The position numbers and the translations under genes were made by a program. From positions 1 through 64,000 of the forward strand of contig JAFKER010000013.1 of NCBI GenBank assembly GCA_017308595.1: a DNA stretch of 64,000 nucleotides, written 5' to 3'. Origin of the DNA: Afipia sp. (GTDB lineage Bacteria > Pseudomonadota > Alphaproteobacteria > Rhizobiales > Xanthobacteraceae). Shown here one piece after another: positions 1-8,897 of this stretch (its first letter is position 1; each line of letters opens with the position of its first letter). The notes under the pieces were generated by a model. The model worked only from the letters and a program-made list of their open reading frames with translations. It had not been told where the DNA came from and did not search any database.

Positions 1-1121
1 AGCAGGAAATGCTTGCTGGCGTTGTGCGCCCTGAAGGCGAGCGCCGCGTCGCAGTCGATGCTGTGTTCGATTCGGTGTCGGTCGCAACCACGTTCCAGGC
101 TGAACTAAAGAAGGCCGGCGTGATCTTCATGCCGATCTCGGAAGCGATCAGCGAGCATCCCGAACTAGTGAAGAAATATCTCGGCACCGTCGTGCCGACC
201 TCTGACAACTATTTCGCGACGCTCAACTCGGCAGTGTTCTCCGACGGCTCATTCGTTTACGTGCCGGAAGGCGTTCGCTGCCCGATGGAGTTGTCGACGT
301 ATTTCCGCATCAACGAGCGCAACACCGGCCAGTTCGAGCGCACGCTGATCATCGCCGACAAGGGCGCTTACGTCTCCTACCTCGAAGGCTGCACCGCTCC
401 GCAGCGCGACGAGAATCAGTTGCACGCCGCAGTGGTCGAACTTGTCACGCTCGATGACGCCGAGATCAAGTATTCGACGGTTCAGAACTGGTATCCGGGC
501 AACTCGGAAGGCAAGGGCGGCATCTACAACTTCGTCACCAAGCGCGGCGATTGCCGCGGGAAGAACTCCAAGATCTCGTGGACGCAGGTGGAAACCGGCT
601 CCGCGATTACCTGGAAGTATCCGAGCTGCATCCTGCGCGGTGATAACTCGCAAGGCGAGTTCTATTCGATCGCGATCTCGAACGGATATCAGCAGGTCGA
701 TTCCGGCACCAAGATGATTCATCTCGGCAAGAACACGTCGAGCCGCATCATCTCGAAGGGTATCGCCGCGGGCAAATCGCAGAACACCTATCGTGGCCTC
801 GTCACCGCGCATCGCAAGGCGACCGGCGCGCGCAACTTCACCGCGTGCGACTCGCTGCTGATCGGCGACAAGTGCGGCGCGCACACCGTGCCGTATATCG
901 AAGCCAAGAACTCGTCGGCGCATTTCGAGCACGAAGCGACGACATCGAAGATCTCGGAAGACATGCTGTTCTACTGCGTCCAGCGCGGACTTAGCCAGGA
1001 AGAAGCCGTGGCGCTGGTCGTCAACGGTTTCGTGAAGGACGTGCTGCAGCAGTTGCCGATGGAATTTGCGGTCGAGGCGCAGAAGCTGATCTCGATCTCG
1101 CTGGAAGGAAGTGTTGGATGA
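1..1121 (+). CDS. sufB: SufB, Fe-S cluster assembly scaffold subunit (5' end cut by window)
   Basis: The C-terminal 370 or so residues of SufB, the scaffold partner of SufC and SufD on which Fe-S clusters are built in the cytoplasm. The frame is open leftward from the ATG at 9 (codons for Gln-Glu precede it), so the gene starts outside the window; full-length SufB is about 480-490 residues. Typical core motifs are visible, such as [19 protein letters not shown], and the beta-helix region with many Gly/Ser residues. Its stop overlaps the sufC start (ATGA), a sign of translational coupling. The family is certain; only the N-terminus is missing. Confidence 0.97.
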   Translation, partial: QEMLAGVVRPEGERRVAVDAVFDSVSVATTFQAELKKAGVIFMPISEAISEHPELVKKYLGTVVPTSDNYFATLNSAVFSDGSFVYVPEGVRCPMELSTYFRINERNTGQFERTLIIADKGAYVSYLEGCTAPQRDENQLHAAVVELVTLDDAEIKYSTVQNWYPGNSEGKGGIYNFVTKRGDCRGKNSKISWTQVETGSAITWKYPSCILRGDNSQGEFYSIAISNGYQQVDSGTKMIHLGKNTSSRIISKGIAAGKSQNTYRGLVTAHRKATGARNFTACDSLLIGDKCGAHTVPYIEAKNSSAHFEHEATTSKISEDMLFYCVQRGLSQEEAVALVVNGFVKDVLQQLPMEFAVEAQKLISISLEGSVG

Positions 1122-1876
1122 CCGCGCTACTCGAAGTCAAAGGCCTCAAGGTTCAGGTGGAAGATAACGAGATTCTTCATGGTCTCGACCTCACCGTGAA
1201 TGCTGGCCAAGTTCACGCCATCATGGGCCCGAACGGTTCGGGCAAGTCGACCCTGTCGCATGTCATCGCCGGCAAGCCTGGCTATGAAGTGACCGGCGGC
1301 GAAATCCTGTTCAAGGGTGAAGACCTCCTTGAAATGGAGCCGGACGAGCGCGCCGCCAAGGGTGTGTTCCTCGCGTTCCAGTATCCGGTGGAAATCCCGG
1401 GTGTCACCACGATGAATTTCCTGCACACGGCGCTCAATGCCCAGCGCAAGGCGCGGGGCGAGATCGAGTTGATGGCGCCTGAGTTTCTCAAGAAGGTGCG
1501 CGAGATCGCCAAGTCGCTCAACATTCCGATGGATATGCTCAAGCGCGGCGTCAACGTCGGCTTCTCGGGCGGCGAGAAGAAACGCAACGAAGTGCTGCAG
1601 ATGGGGCTGTTCCAGCCGAGCCTGTGCATTCTCGACGAAATGGACTCGGGTCTCGACATCGATGCACTGCGCATCGCGGCAGACGGCGTCAACGCGCTGC
1701 GTTCGCCGGAGCGTGCGATGGTTGTCATCACTCACTATCAGCGGCTGCTGAACTACATCGTGCCGGACGTGGTCCACGTCATGTCGAAGGGCAGGGTGGT
1801 CAAGAGCGGCGGCAAGGAACTGGCGCTGGAGCTGGAGAAGTCCGGTTACGCCCAGTACGAAGGCAAGGCAGCGTAA
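1118..1876 (+). CDS. sufC: SufC, Fe-S assembly ATPase
   Basis: ABC-type ATPase of 252 residues that powers the SufBCD scaffold; it is soluble and not a transporter. Walker [10 protein letters not shown] lies at residues 37-45, the SGGE signature at 150-153 and Walker B with [10 protein letters not shown] at about 171-180; the E-M-D-S-G-L-D form is characteristic of SufC. The ATG overlaps the sufB stop by 4 bases, and sufD follows after 12 bases, so sufBCD is read as one unit. Length matches the family. Confidence 0.97.
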   Translation: MTALLEVKGLKVQVEDNEILHGLDLTVNAGQVHAIMGPNGSGKSTLSHVIAGKPGYEVTGGEILFKGEDLLEMEPDERAAKGVFLAFQYPVEIPGVTTMNFLHTALNAQRKARGEIELMAPEFLKKVREIAKSLNIPMDMLKRGVNVGFSGGEKKRNEVLQMGLFQPSLCILDEMDSGLDIDALRIAADGVNALRSPERAMVVITHYQRLLNYIVPDVVHVMSKGRVVKSGGKELALELEKSGYAQYEGKAA

Positions 1877-1888
1877 GCAGGTCCGATC

Positions 1889-3211
1889 ATGAACGTTGCA
1901 TTGGTTCAATCGACAACGGACGCGCTTGGCGAATTGTTCGCCGCGGCGCGCAGCCGTCTGCCCGGCTCGGGTCCGGTTGCCGAGGTCCGTCAGAGCGCTT
2001 TTGACGATTTCGCCCGCCGTGGTCTGCCGCACCGGCGGATCGAGGAATGGAAGTACACGGACCTGCGTGCCTTGCTGCGCGACGTCGCGCCGCTGGCGGC
2101 TGGCCCGGATCAGGCTGACCTGACCCGCGCGGCGAAGGCGATCAAGTCGCTCGGCATCGAGAATACGCAGAAGCTTGTGCTGGTGGATGGTGTATTCGCG
2201 CCGCAGCTCTCGGATGTGACTACGCTGGAAGCGGGCGTGCATCTGCGGACGCTGCGCGAGGTTCTTGAGGACGGCGGCAACAAGGTTCGTGCCGATTTGC
2301 TTAAGACAAATGCTGCTTCCGATGCGATGATTTCGCTGAATGCCGCGCTGGCGACGGACGGTGTCGTGATCGATGTCGCCGAAGGCGTCACGCTGACAAA
2401 GCCGATCCATATTGTCCACGTCGCCACCGACTCAGGCTCGTCGCTGGTGACGCGCTCGCTGCTGAAGCTTGCGAAGGGCGCGCGCGCAACGCTGGTGGAA
2501 AACTTTGTCGCTGCCGAAGGCGCAAAGTCCTATCAGACCCACGATTCCGTTGTGATCTGGATCGGTGACGAAGCCGAGTTGCAGCATGTCCGCTTGATGG
2601 AAGATGCACTCGATGCCGCGCATGTCGCGACGGGCATCATCACCCTCGGTGCAAAGGCGAAGCTGAACACGTTCAACCTGACCAACGGCGGCAGCGTCAG
2701 CCGCTATCAGGGCTTCATCAAGTTTGCCGGCGAGGGCAGTGAACTGACCACCAACGGCGTCAACCTGCTCGGGGCCCGCCGTCATGGCGATACCACGCTG
2801 GTGGTCGATCATGCGGTGCCGAATTGCTCAAGCCGCGAGGTCTTCCGCGCGGTTCTCGATGATCGTGCGCATTCGGTGTTCCAGGGCCGCATCATCGTGC
2901 AGCCTGACGCACAGAAGACCGACGGCAAAATGATGACCCGCGCGCTGCTTCTCTCGGACGAAGCAGAAGCGGACAGCAAGCCTGAGCTTGAAATCTTCGC
3001 GGACGACGTGACCTGCGGTCACGGCGCGACCGCGGGTGCGCTGGACGAGACCCTGATGTTCTATTTGCGCGCGCGCGGCCTGCCGGAGAAAGAAGCGCAG
3101 GCGCTTCTGATCGCCGCTTTCGTCGGTGAGGCCATCGAGTCGATCGTGGATGACAGTCTGCGTGAGGTTGCGATGGCGGCTGCCGGGCGATGGCTGGCGA
3201 CGCGGGGCTGA
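1889..3211 (+). CDS. sufD: SufD, Fe-S cluster assembly subunit
   Basis: SufD of 440 residues, the paralogue of SufB that forms the SufB-SufD heterodimer capped by SufC and is thought to help iron acquisition. The N-terminal RRIEEWKYTDLRALL is the typical SufD helix; the C-terminal half contains the beta-helix and the conserved stretch around CGHGATAGALDE. The start ATG at 1889 follows sufC closely. The stop falls 2 bases before the preferred sufS start. It belongs to the same operon as sufB, sufC, sufS, sufT and probably sufA. Confidence 0.96.
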   Translation: MNVALVQSTTDALGELFAAARSRLPGSGPVAEVRQSAFDDFARRGLPHRRIEEWKYTDLRALLRDVAPLAAGPDQADLTRAAKAIKSLGIENTQKLVLVDGVFAPQLSDVTTLEAGVHLRTLREVLEDGGNKVRADLLKTNAASDAMISLNAALATDGVVIDVAEGVTLTKPIHIVHVATDSGSSLVTRSLLKLAKGARATLVENFVAAEGAKSYQTHDSVVIWIGDEAELQHVRLMEDALDAAHVATGIITLGAKAKLNTFNLTNGGSVSRYQGFIKFAGEGSELTTNGVNLLGARRHGDTTLVVDHAVPNCSSREVFRAVLDDRAHSVFQGRIIVQPDAQKTDGKMMTRALLLSDEAEADSKPELEIFADDVTCGHGATAGALDETLMFYLRARGLPEKEAQALLIAAFVGEAIESIVDDSLREVAMAAAGRWLATRG

Positions 3212-3213
3212 CC

Positions 3214-4455
3214 ATGCACCCGGCTGTTGCAAACGGCTCATACGATGTTGAACGCGTCCGCCAGGATTTTCCGGCGCTCGCGATGAAGGTGTACGGCAAG
3301 CCGCTTGTGTATCTCGACAACGCAGCCTCGGCGCAAAAGCCGACTGCCGTGCTCGACCGGATGACTGAGGCCTACAAGTCTGAATACGCCAATGTCCATC
3401 GCGGTCTGCACTATCTGGCCAATGCCGCGACCGATGCCTATGAGGGCGGCCGCACGAGTGTCGCGCAGTTTCTGAATGCGAAGCGCAACGAAGAGATCAT
3501 CTTCACGCGCAACGCTACCGAGGCGATCAACCTTGTTGCGTCATCGTGGGGTGCGCCGAACATCAAGGAGGGCGATGAGATCGTCGTCTCCATCATGGAG
3601 CATCACTCCAACATAGTGCCGTGGCATTTCCTGCGTGAGCGGCAGGGCGCTGTTCTCAAGTGGGCGCCGGTCGATGACGAAGGAAACTTCCTGATCGAGG
3701 AGTTCGAAAAGCTCCTGACACCGAAGACCAAGATCGTCGCGATCACCCAGATGTCCAATGCCCTTGGGACGGTTGTTCCGATCAAGGAAGTCGTGAAGAT
3801 CGCCCACGCCCGCGGCATTCCTGTGCTGGTCGATGGCAGCCAGGCGGCTGTGCACCAGACTATCGACGTTCAGGACATCGACTGCGATTTCTACATCTTC
3901 ACCGGCCACAAGCTCTATGGGCCGACCGGCATCGGTGTGCTGCACGCCAAGTACGAGCATCTGGTTGCCATGCGCCCCTACAATGGCGGCGGCGAGATGA
4001 TCCGCGAAGTCGCGAAGGATTGGGTCACCTATGGCGATCCGCCGCACAAATTCGAGGCGGGCACGCCCGCGATCGTCGAGTCCATCGGGCTTGGCGCTGC
4101 CATCGACTACGTTAATTCGATCGGCAAGGAACGTATCGCGGCTCACGAGCACGATCTCCTGACCTATGCCACCGACCGGCTGCGGGAGATCAATTCGATC
4201 CGCATCATTGGCAATGCCAGGGGCAAGGGTCCGGTGATCTCTTTCGAAATGGCCGGCGCGCACCCACATGATGTGGCGACAATCATTGACCGCAGCGGAA
4301 TCGCGGTTCGGGCAGGGACCCACTGCGTCATGCCGCTTCTGGAGCGATTCAACGTAACGGCAACGTGCCGGGCCTCATTCGGCATGTATAATACGCGCGC
4401 TGAGGTCGATCAGTTGGCGCAGGCGCTTATCAAGGCGCGGGAGCTATTCGCATGA
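3214..4455 (+). CDS. sufS: SufS, group II cysteine desulfurase
   Basis: PLP enzyme of 413 residues that takes sulfur from cysteine as a persulfide and feeds SufBCD. The PLP lysine is K233 in FTGHKLYGPTG; the persulfide cysteine is C385 in TATCRASFGMYNT. I prefer the ATG at 3214, just after the sufD stop, over an in-frame ATG at 3190 that would overlap sufD by 22 bases, because family members begin close to the VRQDFPAL motif. No sufE or sufU partner gene is seen in the window. The stop overlaps the sufT start (ATGA). Confidence 0.96.
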   Translation: MHPAVANGSYDVERVRQDFPALAMKVYGKPLVYLDNAASAQKPTAVLDRMTEAYKSEYANVHRGLHYLANAATDAYEGGRTSVAQFLNAKRNEEIIFTRNATEAINLVASSWGAPNIKEGDEIVVSIMEHHSNIVPWHFLRERQGAVLKWAPVDDEGNFLIEEFEKLLTPKTKIVAITQMSNALGTVVPIKEVVKIAHARGIPVLVDGSQAAVHQTIDVQDIDCDFYIFTGHKLYGPTGIGVLHAKYEHLVAMRPYNGGGEMIREVAKDWVTYGDPPHKFEAGTPAIVESIGLGAAIDYVNSIGKERIAAHEHDLLTYATDRLREINSIRIIGNARGKGPVISFEMAGAHPHDVATIIDRSGIAVRAGTHCVMPLLERFNVTATCRASFGMYNTRAEVDQLAQALIKARELFA

Positions 4456-4832
4456 ACGACACCGTCCAGACCGCCGAACCGGCGGGCCTGAAGTTCGATA
4501 CCCAGTCGGCGCTGCCGCCCGAGGAAACCGAGCGGCTGGGCACCGATATCGTGGCCGCGCTGAAGACCGTTTTCGACCCGGAAATTCCGGCGGACATCTA
4601 CGAGCTTGGTCTGATCTACAAGGTCGACATCAAGGACGACCGCTCCGTGGACGTCGAGATGACGCTGACCACGCCGAACTGTCCGGCTGCCGGTGAATTG
4701 CCGACCATGGTGGAGAACGCCGTGGCGAGCGTCGCAGGTGTTGGTCCCGTGAGCGTAAACGTGGTCTGGGAGCCGACCTGGACTCCCGACCGGATGTCGG
4801 ATGAGGCGCGCCTCGTCCTCAATATGTGGTGA
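4452..4832 (+). CDS. sufT: SufT-like DUF59 (MIP18-family) Fe-S maturation protein
   Basis: Protein of 126 residues with a DUF59 domain, the family of SufT, PaaD and human CIA2B/MIP18. The DPEIPADIYELGLIY motif and the conserved cysteine in TTPNCP are present; the tail WEPTWTPDRMSDEAR is typical. Members act as auxiliary Fe-S maturation or carrier factors. It overlaps sufS by 4 bases, which ties it to the SUF system. A second member of this fold, PaaD, occurs at 39415. The protein family is clear; the exact role in this organism is inferred. Confidence 0.93.
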   Translation: MNDTVQTAEPAGLKFDTQSALPPEETERLGTDIVAALKTVFDPEIPADIYELGLIYKVDIKDDRSVDVEMTLTTPNCPAAGELPTMVENAVASVAGVGPVSVNVVWEPTWTPDRMSDEARLVLNMW

Positions 4833-4904
4833 GTTGAGACGACTCAGTTTCGGTATCTATTCTGCATTTCAGAGCGGCCTTGAACCGCTACGAGGAATGA
4901 ACAC

Positions 4905-5312
4905 ATGACCGGTATGACGCCAAATGCTCCTGCGCCCTCCAAGCCCGCTGTACGGCCCCGCCCGCAGGTGATGCGCCTGACGGACGCCGCTGCCTCGCGT
5001 GTTAAGGAACTTGCGTCGCGCGCCGACTCCGAAATCGTCGGCCTGCGCGTCGGCATCAAGAACGGTGGCTGCGCCGGCCAGTCCTACACCGTCGAATACG
5101 CCCATGACGTCAAGCCGACCGACGAAATCGTCGAGGACAAAGGCGTGAAGATCCTTGTCGATCCAAAAGCCGTTCTGTTCCTGCTCGGCACCGAGATGGA
5201 CTACAAGGCCGACAAGATGCAGGCTCAGTTCGTGTTCAACAATCCGAACCAGATCAGCGCCTGCGGTTGCGGCGAGTCGGTTCAGCTGACTCCGGCAAAG
5301 ATCGACGGTTGA
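4905..5312 (+). CDS. sufA: A-type Fe-S carrier (SufA/IscA/HesB family)
   Basis: Protein of 135 residues; the HesB/IscA fold runs from about residue 25 (VMRLTDAAASRVKEL) to the end. The three cluster-ligand cysteines are visible: one in NGGCAGQSY and two in the C-terminal CGCGES. A proline-rich N-terminal extension of about 20 residues precedes the domain. It follows sufT by 72 bases with a good Shine-Dalgarno (GAGGA) upstream of the ATG, so it is probably the last gene of the suf operon. Members carry clusters from the scaffold to target proteins. Confidence 0.94.
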   Translation: MTGMTPNAPAPSKPAVRPRPQVMRLTDAAASRVKELASRADSEIVGLRVGIKNGGCAGQSYTVEYAHDVKPTDEIVEDKGVKILVDPKAVLFLLGTEMDYKADKMQAQFVFNNPNQISACGCGESVQLTPAKIDG

Positions 5313-5409
5313 AGGATCGATCCAGCTTTTTGGTTTCGCGTATTCTGGTCGCATAACCGGTGCCCACCCTCGGGTCGAGCCCAAGGGCATGCTTTTGCGA
5401 GATACGTGC

Positions 5410-5877
5410 ATGGATCGCGATGACCTGATCGATCTCTTTTCCGAATTTGGGCCGATCACTCTGCGCAAGATGTTCAGCGGCTTCGGCATCACCGCCGATG
5501 GCGTGAATTTCGCGATGGCGCTGCGCGCCGGAATCATCTTCAGAGTCGATGAACTGACAATTCCCCGCTACGACGCCGAGGGCGCCAAGCCATTTCAGTA
5601 CGACACCAGAAACAAGACCGTTGTCGTGAATTCCTATCGCCATTTGCCGGAGCGGCTCTACGACGATCCCGAGGAACTCGCGGCGTGGGCTCGTGAAGCC
5701 GTTGGAGCGGCGAAACGTGCGGCGGTAAAGAAGTCCGGCGTGAAGAAGCACGCGCCGAAGCAGGCGGTGAAATCTGCCGCAAAGAAAGCAAAGCCGCGCG
5801 CAAGCAAGAAAACCTCGGCCAAAATCGCCGAGGGCAGCAAAGCAGCTTCCAAACGCAAGAACGCAAAGAAGCGCTAG
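5410..5877 (+). CDS. TfoX N-terminal-domain protein with lysine/alanine-rich tail
   Basis: The first 100 or so residues are a TfoX_N domain (DRDDLIDLFSEFGPITLRKMFSG, then GLDVDG-like strands and a YDDPEELAAWAREA helix). The last 50 residues are low-complexity Lys/Ala/Ser repeats (VKKSGVKKHAP, KKAKPRASKKTSAK), resembling histone-H1-like DNA-binding tails. I use the ATG at 5410 (155 residues); an in-frame ATG at 5389 would add seven unconserved residues. The stop codon overlaps the stop of the convergent diguanylate cyclase gene. Function is unknown; the tail suggests nucleic-acid binding. Confidence 0.88.
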   Translation: MDRDDLIDLFSEFGPITLRKMFSGFGITADGVNFAMALRAGIIFRVDELTIPRYDAEGAKPFQYDTRNKTVVVNSYRHLPERLYDDPEELAAWAREAVGAAKRAAVKKSGVKKHAPKQAVKSAAKKAKPRASKKTSAKIAEGSKAASKRKNAKKR

Positions 5878-6941
5878 GCAACCTGGATGCGGTCGGTCGG
5901 CGAGAATTCTGGATCGGCTTCGCAAATGACCCGGTTGCGGCCGTTCCGCTTGGCGGCGTAAAGGCAGGCATCGGCGCGTTCGATAAGCCGGTCGCGGTCA
6001 TCACCGGGCTGCAGCATCGACACACCCACCGAGATCGTGACGCGGCCGAGAATTTCGCCGGTGGATTTCTTCTTGAGCTGTTTCGACATCACGGCACGAC
6101 GGATGTTGTCGGCAACCGTCAGGGCCTGACGCAGCGCCGTATTGGGCAGGACCACTGCAAACTCTTCGCCGCCGTAGCGGGCAGCGATATCCTGGCCCTT
6201 GGTTGTCTGCTTCAGCGACATCGCCACAAGGCGCAATACCTGATCGCCCGTAAGGTGGCCGTAGTTGTCGTTGAATGATTTGAAATGGTCGATATCGAGC
6301 ATCAGAAGTGACAGCGGCTCGCCACCTTCAGCCGCCTGTGTGACGGCATTTTCAAGGGCACGGTCGAAGAACTTCCGGTTGCCGAGCGATGTGAGAGGAT
6401 CGGTCAGGCTCTCGTTACGAATCGCCTCGAGGCTATGCTGAAGGCTGCTGATCTGTTGCTTCGATGTGGCGAGACGCGCTTCCAGCGCCTTGTTGGTTTC
6501 CTGCATCTCGCGCGTGGTGGCGACAAGAGCTTCAACCACAGCCTTGACCTGTTCGCGATCCCGCGCGCCGGACAGTTTCTGTGTCGCGCCTTCAAGGTTG
6601 CGTCCAAAGGTGGAGGTCATTCCCAATGCGTCGGTGATGAGGTTCATCACGTCATCGATTTCGTTGATCACCCGCGTACCGACGGTGTCGATCCGCTCTG
6701 TGGTCCGATGCTGGGAGAGGTAGGTTTCGTAAATCTGCTCGAGATCGGCTTCGGTCAGCTTGCCGTTGCGGCTGAGCGTCTCGTTGATGATTTTGTTGAG
6801 CGCGGCGTTGTAGCCGGTCGCGTAGATATACCAGATCTCGTAATTTCGCGGCACCGCATTCTGACGCAAGGATCGGATTTGACCCAAAGCGACTTCGGCG
6901 AACGCCAAGGTGCGTTCGTATTCTTCCAGCAGGCCAATCAC
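5874..6941 (-). CDS. Diguanylate cyclase (GGDEF domain)
   Basis: Cytoplasmic protein of 355 residues, with no membrane segment. An alpha-helical N-terminal region (1-145) and a coiled-coil stretch (about 145-178) precede a GGDEF domain beginning at SLTDPLTSLGNRKFF. The active-site loop is RYGGEEF (GGEEF at 257-261), so c-di-GMP synthesis from two GTP is expected. The position of the inhibitory I-site RxxD is occupied by KGQD (248-251), so product inhibition may be weak. It starts with GTG at 6941; no ATG lies nearby in frame. It is read toward, and ends within, the stop of the TfoX-like gene. Confidence 0.94.
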   Translation of the reverse strand: MIGLLEEYERTLAFAEVALGQIRSLRQNAVPRNYEIWYIYATGYNAALNKIINETLSRNGKLTEADLEQIYETYLSQHRTTERIDTVGTRVINEIDDVMNLITDALGMTSTFGRNLEGATQKLSGARDREQVKAVVEALVATTREMQETNKALEARLATSKQQISSLQHSLEAIRNESLTDPLTSLGNRKFFDRALENAVTQAAEGGEPLSLLMLDIDHFKSFNDNYGHLTGDQVLRLVAMSLKQTTKGQDIAARYGGEEFAVVLPNTALRQALTVADNIRRAVMSKQLKKKSTGEILGRVTISVGVSMLQPGDDRDRLIERADACLYAAKRNGRNRVICEADPEFSPTDRIQVA

Positions 6942-7075
6942 GTTCCGTGCCCTTCAAAGACGAGCTTCTGCCCATCCTCTTAACGAAATGGCTAAAAGTA
7001 ATGAAGGCACGTTAGGGGATGAGAATGAATGACCCGTAAACGGATTCAATCCGCTGACGAGTCAATCGGTTGCGG

Positions 7076-8494
7076 TTAACCGCGCGCGCGGATTGGCCGC
7101 AGCAGGAATGCCGGCAGATGGGAGTGATCGCCCGGCTCGGAATGCTGTTCGCGCGCAGCCATCGGCAAGGGGCGACCGATAGAAGGTGGTTGCTGTGGTG
7201 CAACTCGCTCGGCCGCTGGAGGTTTGCGCTCTGTCCCACTGGATTTGCGCGGCTTGTTTCGGCCCCCACGGCTGCGCTGGGATTCGCGGCGTGGCTTACG
7301 TTCTTCAGCCGTTGCCTCGGCGGAAATTTCGCGGGCTGCTGGTTCGCCTTCGACCGCGACGCTCACCGGTGGTGCAACGTCGTCACGGGAGATCGGCTGT
7401 CCGATCAGCTTCTCGATGGCGGCGAGGGATTTCTGGTCAGCAGGGCTCACAATAGAGATCGCGGTTCCGAGCCGTCCGGCGCGGCCGGTACGGCCAATGC
7501 GGTGCACGTAGTCGTCGGGATGATGGGGAACGTCGAAATTAAAGACGTGGCTGACTTCGGGGATGTCGAGACCGCGAGCGGCAACATCGGAGGCGACGAG
7601 CAGGGGTAGTTCACCCTTGCGGAATTGATCGAGCGCCGCCATGCGGGCTGTTTGATCCATGTCGCCGTGCAGGGCTCCCACACTGAAGCCGTGCTTTTGC
7701 AGCGACTTATAAACGACTGCGACATCGCGCTTGCGGTTGCAGAAGATGATCGCGTTCTTGAGGTCCTTGGCGTCGCGCAGCAACTGCCTGAGCATTTCGC
7801 GCTTCTCGTGCGGCTCACGGCCGACACTGACATGGGACTGGGTGACGGTAACGGCGGTTGAGGCCGGTTTAGAGACTTCGACCTTGACCGGATTGTGCAG
7901 GAAGGTCTCGGTGATACGCCGGATTTCCGACGGCATCGTCGCGGTGAAGAACAGGGTCTGGCGGGTGAACGGGACGAGCTTGCAGATACGCTCGATGTCC
8001 GGGATGAAGCCCATGTCCAGCATGCGATCGGCTTCGTCGATCACCAGCACTTCGATGCCGGTCAGCAGCAGCTTGCCGCGTTCGGTGTGGTCGAGCAGGC
8101 GGCCCGGGGTTGCGATCAGCACGTCGACACCGCGCGAGAGCTTCAAGTCCTGATCGCCGAACGATACACCGCCGATCAGCAGCGCCACATTCAGCTTCTG
8201 GCCCGCGCCGTACTTGTCGAAGTTCTCCTTGACCTGTGCGGCAAGCTCACGGGTCGGCTCCAGGATCAGCGTGCGCGGCATGAGTGCGCGGGCGCGGCCC
8301 TTTTCGAGCAGCGTGATCATCGGGAGCGTAAAGGCAGCGGTCTTGCCCGTGCCGGTTTGAGCGATGCCGAGCACGTCGCGCCGGGCGAGAACGTGGGGAA
8401 TCGCTTGTTCCTGAATGGGGGTGGGGGTCGTGTAACCGGTGGCCGCAACAGCGGAGAGAACCTTGTCGGACAGGCCGAGATTGGAAAAGGACAT
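7076..8494 (-). CDS. rhlE: RhlE-type DEAD-box ATP-dependent RNA helicase
   Basis: DEAD-box helicase of 472 residues. All motifs are present: Q-motif (YTTPTPIQEQAIP), motif I AQTGTGKT, Ia PTRELA, II DEAD, III TAT, and VI HRIGRTGRAG. A basic low-complexity tail (KPRRESQRSRGGRNKPRK) is typical of RhlE and helps bind RNA. I set the start at the ATG at 8494, with AGAGGC just upstream, giving the usual MSFSNLGLSD beginning; the frame stays open 126 bases further but that part has no family resemblance. The role is remodelling of structured RNA, such as in ribosome assembly or mRNA decay. Confidence 0.95.
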   Translation of the reverse strand: MSFSNLGLSDKVLSAVAATGYTTPTPIQEQAIPHVLARRDVLGIAQTGTGKTAAFTLPMITLLEKGRARALMPRTLILEPTRELAAQVKENFDKYGAGQKLNVALLIGGVSFGDQDLKLSRGVDVLIATPGRLLDHTERGKLLLTGIEVLVIDEADRMLDMGFIPDIERICKLVPFTRQTLFFTATMPSEIRRITETFLHNPVKVEVSKPASTAVTVTQSHVSVGREPHEKREMLRQLLRDAKDLKNAIIFCNRKRDVAVVYKSLQKHGFSVGALHGDMDQTARMAALDQFRKGELPLLVASDVAARGLDIPEVSHVFNFDVPHHPDDYVHRIGRTGRAGRLGTAISIVSPADQKSLAAIEKLIGQPISRDDVAPPVSVAVEGEPAAREISAEATAEERKPRRESQRSRGGRNKPRKSSGTERKPPAAERVAPQQPPSIGRPLPMAAREQHSEPGDHSHLPAFLLRPIRARG

Positions 8495-8897
8495 TGAGCC
8501 TCTGTTTTTGGCACGATCTGGTCCGAAAACCGGAAGACCACTTTTCGGGATCATGTCTCTGGTCGAAATCGCCGTTCCGACTCTGGAAATCTGGCTGTCG
8601 CGCTCACCCCGGAACGGCACGCTTTAAGGGCACGGGGAGGAGATATCTCGCAGACAGACGGCTGGCCAGGAACTCACATCACGATTCTGACCGCGTTGCA
8701 GCGAAACATAGGCCGGAAACGCCGAAAGTCAATGAATTTGAGGGCAAAAATCGCGAAAAACCTTAATACGACAACAAGTTGAAGGGCTTTCAGGTCTCCG
8801 AAACGGCTCGTGAACCGCCTTCCCGGATGAGGCGACTATGACATACTACCCGCCGGAACCGGGCTCGCCCGCCGGACGGTCTTCAGGGGACAAGAAC
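8495..8897. other. 403-base intergenic region between divergent rhlE and the caspase-like gene
   Basis: The region separates two divergent genes and must hold both promoters. The only structure I can support is the imperfect palindrome at 8511-8555, listed separately. Short open frames here have no recognisable protein features. No RNA gene or clear sigma-70 promoter stands out to me. The caspase-like gene has a Shine-Dalgarno (GGGGA) at 8886-8890. Confidence 0.6.
8511..8555. repeat. Imperfect intergenic palindrome (GATC..CCGAAAA / TTTTCGGGATC type)
   Basis: The left arm GATCTGGTCCGAAAACCGG pairs imperfectly with the right arm CCACTTTTCGGGATCATG. From memory, near-identical palindromes recur between genes in Rhizobiales genomes; here it falls in the rhlE 5' leader, about 16 bases before the start codon, so it could form a hairpin in that mRNA. 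No second copy was noticed in the window. Confidence 0.55.

Noticed and set aside
1..1121. SufB looks truncated (370 residues)
   Set aside because: The frame is open beyond position 1, so the shortness is due to the window edge and not a mutation.
1127..2419. Long open frame on the minus strand over sufC-sufD (430 codons)
   Set aside because: It lies antisense to two certain suf genes, has an Arg/His/Gln-rich composition typical of shadow frames in GC-rich DNA, and shows no domain.
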